Part shown: in pieces, positions 7,996 to 17,091 of the stretch
Numbering within the stretch: the first letter of the stretch is position 1
Layout of the letters: each line of letters opens with the position of its first letter
DNA from: Pectinatus frisingensis
GTDB lineage: Bacteria > Bacillota > Negativicutes > Selenomonadales > Selenomonadaceae
Length of the DNA stretch: 64,000 bases
Reading direction: 5' to 3'
Assembly (NCBI RefSeq): GCF_015732285.1
Contig: NZ_WIQU01000007.1
Span: forward strand, 83,549 to 147,548
Notes under the pieces: model-generated
The model's database searches: none
Seen by the model: only the letters and a program-made list of their open reading frames with translations
Told to the model about the DNA's origin: nothing
Program-made: the position numbers and the translations under genes

Positions 7996-9222
7996 ATGGA
8001 TGTATATGTGGCACGACAGCCGATTTTAAATATAAATAAAGAAACAGTGGCATATGAGCTGTTGTTTCGTGATGGGTTTAAAAATGCCATGAGTGATAAA
8101 ATTGACGGCTATGATGCCACCCAAAGCATCTTATACAACAGCATGGTTACTATTGGCCTAGAAAAAATAGCCAACAGAAAAAAAGTATTTGTAAATTTTA
8201 CCGGAAAAAATATAAAAAATGGTGATGTATTATTATTGCCACCAGGGATGGTTTATATAGAAATATTGGAAAATACAGAACCGACAAAATCATTGATTGA
8301 CATATGTAAACATTTACGAGAAAAAGGCTATAAATTTGCGTTGGATGATTTTGTTTTTGATCCTAAATATCAGCCGTTTATTGATTTAGCTGATATAATA
8401 AAGATTGATTTTATCATTACTAATACAGAGGCTGAACGGCAAAAAATGCGCGAAATAATTCCGGCACATGTTAAATTACTGGCAGAAAAAGTAGAAACTG
8501 AAGAAGAATATAAACAGGCTTTATCATTGGGTTATGAATATTTTCAGGGATATTTTTTTTGCAGACCGGTTATTATTTCACAAAAAGCTTTTCGTGTGAA
8601 TTTAGCATCACAGTTTTTACTTTTGCGGGAGGTTAATCGTGTTAATATTAACATACAATCTGTAGAAGAAATAGTAAAGCAAGATGTATCATTGGTTCAT
8701 AAACTGCTGAAATATATAAATTCACCTTATCTTGGTATTCGTAATAAGGTGCATAATATCAGGCAGGCTATTGCATTGCTGGGACTCAATGGCACGCGTA
8801 ACTGGGTCAATTTGATATGTTTAAGGGATTTGTCAGCAGAAAAACCTAATGAATTATTTATTATGCTGCTTGTACGGGCTAAGCTTTGTGAAATTGTGGC
8901 GGCGGCGTTGAAAAATCCGGTGTTGAATAGTGAGACAGCTTTTTTAGTGGGGATGTTGTCACTGTCGGATGTTATTTTGGATCAGCCGATGGAACATGTT
9001 GTTAATGAATTGGGACTTGCTGACGAAATTAAAGAAGCACTGCTGTATAAAAAAAATCCAATTGGAGAATTGCTGCGGATGGTGATACACTATGAACGAG
9101 GCGAATGGAATGGCGTGCGTGACTGGTGCGTATTGAACCATTTTTCTGAACGCAAATTGGTTGATTTTTATAATGAAGCAGTGCATTGTGCAACGGAAAT
9201 GACTGAAAATATGTATCAATAA
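7996..9222 (+). CDS. EAL-HDOD signalling protein (YuxH type)
   Basis: 408 residues. The N-terminal half is an EAL-type domain: VARQPILN opens the barrel, the signature reads YELLFR at residues 20-25, with FALDDFVF and a QGYFFCRP end. The C-terminal half is an HDOD domain (DVSLVHKLLKYINS, VHNIRQAIALLGLNG). The EAL motif is degenerate (ELL) and HDOD lacks the HD catalytic pair, so this may be a c-di-GMP effector or scaffold rather than an active phosphodiesterase (inference). Own promoter; ribosome site AAGGGATG. DUF134 starts 21 bp downstream. Confidence 0.88.
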   Translation: MDVYVARQPILNINKETVAYELLFRDGFKNAMSDKIDGYDATQSILYNSMVTIGLEKIANRKKVFVNFTGKNIKNGDVLLLPPGMVYIEILENTEPTKSLIDICKHLREKGYKFALDDFVFDPKYQPFIDLADIIKIDFIITNTEAERQKMREIIPAHVKLLAEKVETEEEYKQALSLGYEYFQGYFFCRPVIISQKAFRVNLASQFLLLREVNRVNINIQSVEEIVKQDVSLVHKLLKYINSPYLGIRNKVHNIRQAIALLGLNGTRNWVNLICLRDLSAEKPNELFIMLLVRAKLCEIVAAALKNPVLNSETAFLVGMLSLSDVILDQPMEHVVNELGLADEIKEALLYKKNPIGELLRMVIHYERGEWNGVRDWCVLNHFSERKLVDFYNEAVHCATEMTENMYQ

Positions 9223-9243
9223 CCTAGATACAGAGGTGAAAAT

Positions 9244-9618
9244 ATGGCTAGACCGAAAAAATGGAGAAAAGTATGCTATTTACCTAAACAAAATAGATTC
9301 GGACCTTTGATGGAGGGAAAATTACCCAAAGATACTATTAATATGACCATTGATGAATATGAAACAATACGGTTAATTGATTTAGAAATGTTTACACAGG
9401 AAGATTGTGCCAAACAGATGAAGATAGCACGGACTACTGTACAAAAAATATATAATGGTGCAAGACAAAAATTAGCCGATTCATTGGTGAATGGAAAGCT
9501 ATTAATAATAGCTGGTGGAGAATACGAGATTTGTGACGGCATGGAGAATTTTTGTATATGCAGCAGATGCCATAAACACAGATGTGCATTAGCTTCGCGG
9601 GATCAAAGTGAAAATTAG
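9244..9618 (+). CDS. DUF134 (UPF0251) putative DNA-binding protein
   Basis: 124 residues with the family opening MARPKKWRKVCYLP. A sigma-like helix-turn-helix follows (MTIDEYETIRLIDLE, then QEDCAKQMKIARTTVQKIY). The C-terminal tail carries five cysteines (CDGMENFCICSRCHKHRC) and could bind metal or an Fe-S cluster. Members often sit next to NifX/NifB-like and Mrp proteins, as here. Its target is unknown; the palindromes just downstream are candidate operators. Confidence 0.85.
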   Translation: MARPKKWRKVCYLPKQNRFGPLMEGKLPKDTINMTIDEYETIRLIDLEMFTQEDCAKQMKIARTTVQKIYNGARQKLADSLVNGKLLIIAGGEYEICDGMENFCICSRCHKHRCALASRDQSEN

Positions 9619-9691
9619 TTTTTGAAATGTTATTGACATATGATAATAATATGTTAGCATATAAATGACATATGTCATAAATTAATATAAT

Positions 9692-9723
9692 AATTACATT
9701 ATAATAGGTGTTATAATGTAATT
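9692..9723. promoter_or_regulatory. Inverted repeat and TGACATA repeats between DUF134 and NifX-like genes
   Basis: 13-bp arms (AATTACATTATAA and complement, 6-base spacer) at 9692-9723. A separate 14-bp palindrome ATGACATATGTCAT lies at 9665-9678. The heptamer TGACATA occurs at 9634, 9666 and 9728. Possible regulator sites; no confident -10/-35 pair was found in this gap. Confidence 0.45.
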
Positions 9724-9772
9724 TTATTGACATAGTGTGTTAATAAAGTGTTTGTGTAAGGAGACATATGAA

Positions 9773-10129
9773 ATGAAAATAGCAATTGCATGTGAAAACG
9801 ATATGGTTGCCCAGCATTTTGGACATTGTTCCACGTTTAATATTTTTGACGTAAATGATGGAAAGATTGTAGAAAACAAATTGATAGATAATCCTGGACA
9901 TAAACCGGGTTTCCTGCCGGTATACCTGAATGATATGGGTGTACAGGTAATAATTTCCGGTGGTATGGGTCAGGGAGCTGTTGAAATTTGCAAACAAAAG
10001 GATATTAAAGTTATTACCGGTGTCACGGGCACTGTGAAAGAAGTTATTGAACAATATATTGCGGGTAAGCTGGTTTCGGATGGTTCGGTATGTAATAGAC
10101 ATGAACATCGTAATGAATGCAGAAAATAA
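9773..10129 (+). CDS. NifX/NifB-type iron-molybdenum cofactor-binding family protein
   Basis: 118 residues matching the small dinitrogenase FeMo-cofactor biosynthesis fold: MKIAIACENDMVAQHFGHCSTF at the N-terminus, ISGGMGQGAVEICK in the middle. The C-terminus adds a His/Cys tail (CNRHEHRNEC). No nitrogenase genes are nearby, so it is probably a metal-cluster carrier or sensor rather than a nitrogenase factor (inference). The ATG at 9773 follows AAGGAG; the ATG five bases earlier hits a stop after two codons. Confidence 0.85.
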   Translation: MKIAIACENDMVAQHFGHCSTFNIFDVNDGKIVENKLIDNPGHKPGFLPVYLNDMGVQVIISGGMGQGAVEICKQKDIKVITGVTGTVKEVIEQYIAGKLVSDGSVCNRHEHRNECRK

Positions 10130-10183
10130 TGTTGTCTGCTGAGTAACAAAAAGATTAATGAGATATTGTTACAGAATAATGCG

Positions 10184-10213
10184 TTCACTGATAAGGCAAG
10201 CTTATGTTATAAT
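10184..10213 (+). promoter_or_regulatory. Promoter of mrp
   Basis: TTCACT (10184-10189), 18-bp spacer, TATAAT (10208-10213), about 40 bp before the start codon. Confidence 0.55.
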
Positions 10214-10251
10214 ATGCATGTATTAAAAAAATTATTGTAAGGATGAAAAAA

Positions 10252-11082
10252 ATGAGTGAACAATGTACACATGATTGTGGCAGCTGTGCAACTTCAGACT
10301 GTCAGGAACGTACAAAAATTCCTATGGAAAAGGGAAATCCTGATTCCCATATAAAAAAAGTCATCGCGGTAGTCAGCGGTAAGGGTGGTGTAGGAAAGAC
10401 CCTTGTCACATCTATGCTGGCAGTAATCATGCGGCGGCGGGGATTTAATGTTGGGGTGCTGGATGCTGATATTACAGGACCTTCAATACCAAAAGCTTTT
10501 GGCATTGATAAAAAAGCTGCCTGCGATGCCAAGGGAACAATTTTACCGGTTACGACTAAGACAGGTATAAAATTGATGTCAGTCAACTTGCTGCTGGAGA
10601 ATGCTACTGATCCTGTTGTATGGCGTGGGCCAATAATCAGTGGCGTCGTTAAACAATTCTGGAACGAGGTAGTATGGGGTGACATTGACTATATGTTTGT
10701 TGACATGCCGCCAGGAACTGGTGATGTTCCATTAACCGTATTTCAATCGTTACCGGTAGATGGTATTGTGATCGTGACTTCACCGCAGGATTTAGTAGGG
10801 ATGATAGTTGAAAAAGCAGTAAAGATGGCTTCAATGATGAATAAACCTGTATTAGGAATAGTTGAAAATATGGCCTATTTCAAATGTCCCAATTGTGGTA
10901 AAAAACACAAGATATTTGGTGAAAGTAATGTGGCATCTTTGGCTGGTTTTTATAATATTCATGAAACAGCGCAGATCCCGCTTGATCCTGCTTTGGCTGC
11001 AGAATGTGATAAAGACGGTATAGAAGATTTTGCGAATGATTATTTGAATTTATTGGCCGCCTACATTGAGCAAAATGCTTGA
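10252..11082 (+). CDS. mrp: Mrp/NBP35-family iron-sulphur cluster carrier ATPase
   Basis: 276 residues. The N-terminus has a CTHDCGSCATSDC cluster-type motif. The deviant Walker A is SGKGGVGKT, followed by DADITGPS and DMPPGTGDV. Near the C-terminus a CPNC motif (YFKCPNCGKK) is expected to hold a bridging Fe-S cluster. Family members load Fe-S clusters onto apoproteins in the cytosol. The ATG at 10252 was preferred because GTAAGGAT is well spaced; an ATG three codons earlier is possible. Neighbouring DUF134 and NifX-like genes support a metal-cluster role. Confidence 0.92.
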   Translation: MSEQCTHDCGSCATSDCQERTKIPMEKGNPDSHIKKVIAVVSGKGGVGKTLVTSMLAVIMRRRGFNVGVLDADITGPSIPKAFGIDKKAACDAKGTILPVTTKTGIKLMSVNLLLENATDPVVWRGPIISGVVKQFWNEVVWGDIDYMFVDMPPGTGDVPLTVFQSLPVDGIVIVTSPQDLVGMIVEKAVKMASMMNKPVLGIVENMAYFKCPNCGKKHKIFGESNVASLAGFYNIHETAQIPLDPALAAECDKDGIEDFANDYLNLLAAYIEQNA

Positions 11083-11106
11083 TTTATAGGCTGGAGATAT
11101 AGCAGT

Positions 11107-11769
11107 ATGGAAATTTATATAGCTGATAATAATATTTTAAAAAACAGTAAATTATTTTTCCGGGCAATACAGTTATTGCCTGAGAGAAGACAGAAAAAGC
11201 TGAAGTCCGGCACGGCGGAAAAAACTCGTATGCAATCTGCCGGAGCCGGACTTTTACTTGACTATATCTTAAAAAAACATGAAATATATGGCGAAAACGC
11301 TGAAATATATACTAATGGTTATGGAAAACCGTATTTAAGAAGTGGATTGCTGTATTTTAATCTTTCACATTCCGGTGAATATATTTTGTGTGCAGTAGAT
11401 AAAAATGAACTTGGTGCTGATATTCAAAAAAGTAATATATGTCATATGGATTTAGCAAAACGTTTTTTACATACTGATGAGTATGATTATTTGATTGGAT
11501 TGCCAACGGAAAAACAAACGGAAGCATTTTTTCGCATTTGGACATTAAAAGAAAGTTATATAAAAGCTTTAGGCAGGGGAATCGCTGGTATGCTTGACAC
11601 ATTTGCTATAAAAATATTAGCTGATGGGGTAGCTGCCTATCAGGAAAATAAACCACTGCCGTATCAATTTATTGAATATGAATTTACCGAATACCATATA
11701 GCAGTATGTACGACTGGGATTACTTCTAAACCGGCATTGCAACAAGTGGATTTTGCTGACTTATATTGA
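11107..11769 (+). CDS. 4'-phosphopantetheinyl transferase, Sfp type
   Basis: Transfers the phosphopantetheine arm of CoA to a serine on carrier proteins. 220 residues, the usual Sfp length. Motifs: FNLSHSGEYILCA (residues 84-96), GADIQ (103-107) and WTLKESYIKALGRG (145-158). Compared with the Sfp magnesium triad Asp-Glu-Glu, the middle residue is Gln107 while Asp105 and Glu149 are kept. This position varies in some active enzymes, so activity is likely. It starts 24 bp after mrp, converges with galE, and has no synthase cluster nearby. Confidence 0.88.
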   Translation: MEIYIADNNILKNSKLFFRAIQLLPERRQKKLKSGTAEKTRMQSAGAGLLLDYILKKHEIYGENAEIYTNGYGKPYLRSGLLYFNLSHSGEYILCAVDKNELGADIQKSNICHMDLAKRFLHTDEYDYLIGLPTEKQTEAFFRIWTLKESYIKALGRGIAGMLDTFAIKILADGVAAYQENKPLPYQFIEYEFTEYHIAVCTTGITSKPALQQVDFADLY

Positions 11770-11775
11770 AATGTT

Positions 11776-12765
11776 TTAGTCATTGAATCCGTTGGGATGC
11801 GTTTTATGCCAGTTCCAGGCAGTACTTATGATAGCTTCCATAGATGTATATTTAGGCTGCCAACCAAGGACTCTTTCTGCTTTTTCACTGGATGCTACAA
11901 GCCGTGCCGGATCACCGGCGCGTCTTTTTCCAATTATAACTTTGATATCCTGACCGGTGGCTTTTTTTGCTGAATCAATCATTTCTTTAACAGAAAATCC
12001 ATTGCCGCTGCCCAAATTAAAAATATCACTAGAGTTTCCTTGACGCAGATAATTCAGAGCTTTCATGTGAGCGTCTGCCAAGTCAACCACATGGACATAG
12101 TCTCTTATACAGGTACCGTCCTTTGTCGGATAGTCGCTGCCATAGACAGTTATGGCAGCGCGTTTTTTTAAAGGAACTTGCAGTATGATGGGAACCAAGT
12201 GGCTTTCCGGAGTATGGGCTTCACCAATATGGCCATCTTCTGCTGCTCCGGCTACATTGAAATAACGCAGAGAAATATAACGGATACCATGTGCGGAATT
12301 TACCCATTTCATCATTTTTTCCATGGTGCGTTTTGATTCACCATATGGATTAGTAGGTTCTGTGGGATCACTTTCCTTTATTGGAATTCGTTGAGGTTCG
12401 CCATAAGTTGCGGCAGAGGAAGAAAAGACGATTTTGCCGATATGGTGTTTAACCATGGCTTCAAGTAATATCTGCATGCCATATATATTATTATTGAAAT
12501 ACAAGAGTGGTTTTTCTACACTTTCACCGACTAATGAGCAGGCTGCAAAATGGATAACGGCATCTATGTCATTTTCTGTAAATATCCTGTCTAATATAAC
12601 AGCATCGCGTATATCACCATTATAAAATTTTACCTTATCAGGTATTGCCTGGCGATGTCCGGTCCTGAGATTATCTATTACGATGGGAATTTCATTTTCT
12701 TCCAATAACTTATCTACCATATGCGAACCAATATAGCCAGCTCCGCCACACACTAGTATTGACAT
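11776..12765 (-). CDS. galE: UDP-glucose 4-epimerase
   Basis: Interconverts UDP-glucose and UDP-galactose for envelope polysaccharide or galactose use. 329 residues from the ATG with a GTGAGGA site; a longer frame upstream is not supported. Short-chain dehydrogenase fold with GGAGYIGS at residues 7-14 and catalytic SSSAATYG and NPYGESKR (Tyr-x3-Lys). C-terminal substrate motifs ADAHMKAL and NLGSGNGFSVKEMI fit GalE. The stop lies 6 bp from the stop of the phosphopantetheinyl transferase, with no visible terminator between them. Confidence 0.95.
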   Translation of the reverse strand: MSILVCGGAGYIGSHMVDKLLEENEIPIVIDNLRTGHRQAIPDKVKFYNGDIRDAVILDRIFTENDIDAVIHFAACSLVGESVEKPLLYFNNNIYGMQILLEAMVKHHIGKIVFSSSAATYGEPQRIPIKESDPTEPTNPYGESKRTMEKMMKWVNSAHGIRYISLRYFNVAGAAEDGHIGEAHTPESHLVPIILQVPLKKRAAITVYGSDYPTKDGTCIRDYVHVVDLADAHMKALNYLRQGNSSDIFNLGSGNGFSVKEMIDSAKKATGQDIKVIIGKRRAGDPARLVASSEKAERVLGWQPKYTSMEAIISTAWNWHKTHPNGFND

Positions 12766-12843
12766 TTTTATATCCTCACTTTTATTGATTTTGAAACTAT
12801 AATTTAATTTTAGCATGAATACGAAGTGAGGATAACCCCTAAA

Positions 12844-14076
12844 TTATTTATACTGGCCCAAATACCAATTGACAAATTGCCGTGCCACTCGTCCGCTTCT
12901 GCCAGAATGAGTCAGTTCCCAGCGCAGGCCTTCAATACGCAGCTGTTTGTTATCCAATTTAATGCCGGTTTTTTGCAGATAACTATCGATGATTTGCAGG
13001 TACTCATCTTGATTTGGGGCATCATATACAATAATTATGCCAAAACGATCGGATAATGATATTGATTCATTTACACTGTCATTGCGATACAATTCATCTT
13101 GTGTGTCTTCCCGGTCATTCCAGGTTTCCTTGATAAGGTGTCGACGGTTTGATGTGGCATATAATACTACATTGGACGGAATTGATGAGATACCTCCTTC
13201 AATCACTGATTTCAGGTATTTGTATTCTGTTTCTGTTTCATTAAATGATAAGTCATCAAGAAAAACAATAAATTTATAACCGGCCAATTGGCGCAGATGT
13301 TCCATTATATCCGGCAGTAATTTTATTTGATCCCGGGTTATTTGTAAGAGGCGCAGACCTTTTTCATAATATTCATTGATTAACGCTTTAACACCGGAAG
13401 ACTTTCCTGTGCCGCGGGCACCAACAAGCAAAACGTTGTTAGCAGGTTTATTTTTAATAAAAGCAATTGTATTATCAATAAGTGTTTGTTTTTGTCGATC
13501 ATATCCTATTAAATCAGACATTTTTATGGACTCAAAGTATTTAATACCGTTGAGGCCACTGTTATTATTCCAATAAAAAGCGCGATAATGGGCCATTTTA
13601 CCAGAGCCAAATTTTTTATAATGATCAAGCAGGCAAAGCGTTGCCTCTTCAGCTGACTGAGTTTGTGACAATGACTGAGATAATAAGGCGTAAAGTTCAT
13701 TAGAACAAGTTTTCACCGGTGAATAGGCGTTTACTATATCAATGATTTTATTGTCACCCAATAAGTCAATTTTCAAATAAGGATAAATAACTTCCATATC
13801 AATTTTCAATAGTTTTTGAAGACTTTTATCGGGAAACTTCCCCTGCCGGATGCTGGCAGCAGCTAAATTATTTCCTTCTGATAGTAAATAAATTATGTAT
13901 GCGGAAAATAATTGACCGGAAAGGCCCAGCTGTTCACTCTGCTGAACCAGAGCAGACAGGAAAGAATGCTGCAGCGTTATGTTGTAAGGATCACTGACGG
14001 CATTGCTGTAAAGACGGATAATTTTATTTTTCCGAAAAGAAGGAAAAGTAATCAATTGTGTCAAATTAACATCCAT
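12844..14076 (-). CDS. DUF815-family AAA ATPase
   Basis: About 410 residues. The C-terminal half is an AAA module with Walker A GARGTGKSS and Walker B FIVFLDDLSF, then ATSNRRHLI (sensor 1) and SGRSGRVARQF. The N-terminal half is helical and of unknown function. DUF815 proteins resemble helicase loaders or chaperone ATPases but have no settled role. The start is set at the ATG five bases after AGGTGAT; two earlier ATGs in frame lack a ribosome site. galE lies downstream on the same strand. Confidence 0.85.
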   Translation of the reverse strand: MDVNLTQLITFPSFRKNKIIRLYSNAVSDPYNITLQHSFLSALVQQSEQLGLSGQLFSAYIIYLLSEGNNLAAASIRQGKFPDKSLQKLLKIDMEVIYPYLKIDLLGDNKIIDIVNAYSPVKTCSNELYALLSQSLSQTQSAEEATLCLLDHYKKFGSGKMAHYRAFYWNNNSGLNGIKYFESIKMSDLIGYDRQKQTLIDNTIAFIKNKPANNVLLVGARGTGKSSGVKALINEYYEKGLRLLQITRDQIKLLPDIMEHLRQLAGYKFIVFLDDLSFNETETEYKYLKSVIEGGISSIPSNVVLYATSNRRHLIKETWNDREDTQDELYRNDSVNESISLSDRFGIIIVYDAPNQDEYLQIIDSYLQKTGIKLDNKQLRIEGLRWELTHSGRSGRVARQFVNWYLGQYK

Positions 14077-14172
14077 AGTATCACCTATTCTTATCATAAT
14101 TACAATATCTTTATATAATAGCAAAAAAAATATCCATTGCCAATAGGTAATGATATATATAATAAAAAAAAA

Positions 14173-14204
14173 TTGACTTATTGATTTATTGACTTTTTGA
14201 CTTT
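14173..14204 (+). repeat. Four tandem TTGAYTTW octamers upstream of hsp20
   Basis: TTGACTTA, TTGATTTA, TTGACTTT and TTGACTTT follow each other without gaps. The third copy coincides with the -35 element of the hsp20 promoter. Directly repeated sites in register suggest a cooperative regulator or a slipped duplication. Confidence 0.75.
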
Positions 14205-14216
14205 TTGGAGTATAAT
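14189..14216 (+). promoter_or_regulatory. Promoter of hsp20
   Basis: TTGACT (14189-14194), 16-bp spacer, TATAAT (14211-14216). No CIRCE inverted repeat is visible. Confidence 0.65.
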
Positions 14217-14305
14217 AATAATTGTAAGGATTGAAGATTGGTATAGCAGTCAGAGAGCCTTATAAAAATAAAATTATAAATAAATTATTTAAGGGGGTTT
14301 TCCTA

Positions 14306-14767
14306 ATGTTTGGTTTGGTTCCTTTTACAAAAAATAATATCAGCAAGAAAGATGATGGTTTTGGGCGGGTGTTTGATATTTTTAATGAACCTTTTTTTAA
14401 TTCGGCATTTGCTCCGATGCAGACTGCAATGTCGGGTTTTGCTTCTTTCAAAGTGGATGTAAAAGATTTGGATGATGCTTATGAATTGTCTGCCGAACTT
14501 CCTGGTGTAAAAAAGGAAGACATTTCTTTAAGTTATGACAGTGGATATTTAACAATACAGGCCAGTACTGGTGATAATAAAGAAGAAAAGGACAGCGACG
14601 GGAAATATATTCGTCGTGAACGCCGGAGTGGCAGTATGTCACGTTCTTTCTATATTGATAATATTGATGAAGGTCAGGTTAAGGCGGAATTTAAGGATGG
14701 TATTTTAAATATACGTCTGCCAAAGGTTACGCCTCAGGACACGGCAAAACATATTGCAATTGAATAA
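14306..14767 (+). CDS. Small heat-shock protein (Hsp20/alpha-crystallin)
   Basis: ATP-independent chaperone that holds unfolding proteins. 153 residues from the ATG eight bases after AAGGGGG; an in-frame ATG 25 codons earlier has no ribosome site. The alpha-crystallin domain runs from about residue 48 (FKVDVKDLDDAYELSAELPG) to the end. It includes GYLTIQAS and the conserved FKDGILNIRLPK. N-terminal arm is Phe-rich (FGRVFDIFNEPFF), usual for oligomerisation. Monocistronic: own promoter with an octamer array and a terminator after the stop. Confidence 0.95.
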   Translation: MFGLVPFTKNNISKKDDGFGRVFDIFNEPFFNSAFAPMQTAMSGFASFKVDVKDLDDAYELSAELPGVKKEDISLSYDSGYLTIQASTGDNKEEKDSDGKYIRRERRSGSMSRSFYIDNIDEGQVKAEFKDGILNIRLPKVTPQDTAKHIAIE

Positions 14768-14804
14768 ATTCTTGATTTTTAAGTCAGCCGCTAACAGCGG
14801 GATG

Positions 14805-14848
14805 AATCTCCATATCAGCTGCTTTTTACAGTTGATACGGAGATTTTT
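14805..14848 (+). terminator. Terminator after hsp20
   Basis: AATCTCCATATCAGCTG pairs with CAGTTGATACGGAGATT (two wobble/mismatched pairs), followed by TTTAT. Confidence 0.75.
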
Positions 14849-14909
14849 ATATTACTGATAAATTACAGAAATTTTTGAACTTAGGCTATTATAATTAACT
14901 CTATTATCG

Positions 14910-14938
14910 TTTACTCATGTTTAAAAACGTTATATAAT
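14910..14938 (+). promoter_or_regulatory. Promoter of the H-NOX chemoreceptor
   Basis: TTTACT (14910-14915), 17-bp spacer, TATAAT (14933-14938), 34 bp before the start codon. Confidence 0.7.
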
Positions 14939-14972
14939 AAGGACAGTTAATAAAAGAAGAGGAGCCTCATAT

Positions 14973-16763
14973 ATGAAGGGTACTATAGTTGCTACATGGG
15001 TTCGCACTTGCAAAAAGCTCTGGGGTGATGAACTCGTTAAAAATGTCATGGATGAGATTGGCATAAAAGCTAATCACATATTTTTACCCAGTGAAGATAT
15101 TGATGATAAAACGGCACAGGCACTCGGTGATACTATTGCCAAGAAGTTGGGCAAGACGAATGCTGAAGTATGGCATTCCATAGGGAAGGATAATGCTGAA
15201 ACTTTTTATGAGTTTTATCCGGGATTTTTTCAAAGAGAAAATTTGTATTCTTTTTTGAGTTCTCTGCACGATATTCATGTAGAAATAACCAGACTTATTC
15301 CAGGAGCGAAACCACCAGGGATCGCTATTGAAAATATTTCTTCTGATGAGGCGTTGTTTATTTATCGCTCTAAGAGAAGAAAATTTAATTATTTTCGTGG
15401 ACTTTTAGATGGCGCTGCAGCGCATTATCATGAAAAAATAACGATTACAGTTGCTGAAAAGGGTGATGATTTTTTAAAACTGAAATTGAAATTTCCTTAT
15501 CAAATCAGAAATCGAAAAATCTATCGTCTAAATAATTTGTTGCGGTTCTTACCATCATTAGCCGCTAAATCCGGAGTTTTAACGACTATTATTTTGTTCA
15601 TTGTGGCTTTTTTAGCTAAAACTGTCGGTGTTGTATTTCCACTTTGGCTACCTATCGCAGCTGGTTTTATTTCTTATTTGGCTACAACAGCCATTCTTAG
15701 GCCATTTGACTCCCTGCATAATATTTTAAGCGATATTCAAGAGCATAAGTATGCATCCACGGTAGAAATCATATCCGGGGACATTTTTGAGATGCTGGCA
15801 AAGCAGGTGGAAGCTTATAAGGTAAGTATGCGCAAACGCTTCACCAGTATAAAGGGGCATGATGATGAACTTGTTCATTATGGCGATTCATTTAATGAAT
15901 TGGCTGCTCATATGGGCAGTACTTCTGATACTATTGCTCAAGTTGTTAACAGCAGGGCGGAATCTTCAGTTGAGGCGGCTGAAAAAGTTTCTCAGGCAGT
16001 AAATATTTTAAATGAAAATATTTCTACCTTGAAAAATGTTGTTGAAAAACAGGTCAATAATAATTCACATCTACAAAATTCTGTTGGGGAAATTGAAAAT
16101 TGTTTTAATAATGTACGTGATTCCAGCAATAAAATAAATTCCAGTATGGCTAACTTTTCTAAAGTTAATGCTTCAGTAGAAGGGCTGCGTGATCAGACTA
16201 AACGTATTACAGAAATTACTAATACTGTGGCAGCAATTGCCGGACAAACAAATTTACTGGCATTGAATGCTGCGATAGAAGCTGCTCGTGCAGGTGAACA
16301 TGGTAAAGGATTTGCTGTTGTGGCTGAGGAAGTAAGAAAACTTGCCGAACAATCTCAAGAACAGTCCCAAATTATTTCTGATGATGTATTGACCATTACT
16401 AAGACCATAGAAGAGGTTGTAGAACATGTAGATACGGAATATAGTATTCTTTCCAAAGAAAATGCTAATTTGGTATCTGTTGTGGATGAAAATACAGCCC
16501 ATTTGAAAAAAATACGGGCTGTATCTGATAGCATATTGGAAATGATAACACAGCTTGAAAGAGAAATGAATGGAATGAACGAAGTGTATGACAAAATAGG
16601 TTCTATTGTTGATATTACCCAGGAAAACTCTGCGGCTACTGAAGAAATTAATTCATCCATACATCTATATAATGAAAAAATTCAAAGTCTTAGTGATAAG
16701 ATAGGTGAGTTTAAGAAATTAGCGCAATATTTTAGTGACGATGTGGGTGTTTTTAAAGTTTAG
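14973..16763 (+). CDS. Chemoreceptor with N-terminal H-NOX haem domain
   Basis: 596 residues. Residues 1-185 are an H-NOX (haem NO/O2-binding) domain. The haem ligand His102 is in [14 protein letters not shown], and the propionate-binding YxSxR is Y131-S133-R135. Trp9, Asn74 and Tyr140 are all present; in the Caldanaerobacter H-NOX this trio hydrogen-bonds O2, so O2 binding is predicted. Two hydrophobic segments follow (about 198-245). The cytoplasmic signalling domain has the methyl-accepting hairpin tip [20 protein letters not shown]. It probably reports O2 to CheA to drive escape from oxygen (inference). Ribosome site GAGGAG; own promoter and terminator. Confidence 0.95.
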   Translation: MKGTIVATWVRTCKKLWGDELVKNVMDEIGIKANHIFLPSEDIDDKTAQALGDTIAKKLGKTNAEVWHSIGKDNAETFYEFYPGFFQRENLYSFLSSLHDIHVEITRLIPGAKPPGIAIENISSDEALFIYRSKRRKFNYFRGLLDGAAAHYHEKITITVAEKGDDFLKLKLKFPYQIRNRKIYRLNNLLRFLPSLAAKSGVLTTIILFIVAFLAKTVGVVFPLWLPIAAGFISYLATTAILRPFDSLHNILSDIQEHKYASTVEIISGDIFEMLAKQVEAYKVSMRKRFTSIKGHDDELVHYGDSFNELAAHMGSTSDTIAQVVNSRAESSVEAAEKVSQAVNILNENISTLKNVVEKQVNNNSHLQNSVGEIENCFNNVRDSSNKINSSMANFSKVNASVEGLRDQTKRITEITNTVAAIAGQTNLLALNAAIEAARAGEHGKGFAVVAEEVRKLAEQSQEQSQIISDDVLTITKTIEEVVEHVDTEYSILSKENANLVSVVDENTAHLKKIRAVSDSILEMITQLEREMNGMNEVYDKIGSIVDITQENSAATEEINSSIHLYNEKIQSLSDKIGEFKKLAQYFSDDVGVFKV

Positions 16764-16840
16764 GTGTTGAAAAAATTTATTGTGGTTTTTAACGCTTGAA
16801 AATATGACATCATTTAAAAAAAAATAGGCACTTTACTGAT

Positions 16841-16877
16841 AAATACTGTGATTTTCATCAAAATCACAGTATTTTTA
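16841..16877 (+). terminator. Terminator after the H-NOX chemoreceptor
   Basis: AAATACTGTGATTTT, loop CATC, perfect complement, then TTT. The rest of the 328-bp gap (16764-17091) is A+T-rich with no gene or clear signal. Confidence 0.85.
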
Positions 16878-17091
16878 TTTGTCAGCGAATTAATTTATAA
16901 ATTGATTATGCAATGGCAGTGTAATTACAATATGTGTGAGTTAAAGATGATATTTGATGGTCAATAAGTTATTATCGTATTATTTGTCTTTTATTTTTTT
17001 GAAAACAGGGATTTTATTTAGTGATGTCAAATTATAAATATGATATAATTTTTTTGATAAAAATTTCCTAATAAAGAAGCAGGTTAAATTT

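Noticed and set aside
9773..10129. Part of a nitrogen-fixation cluster
   Set aside because: The protein belongs to the NifX/NifB-like fold, but no nifH, nifD or nifK lies nearby and the family has many non-nitrogenase members.
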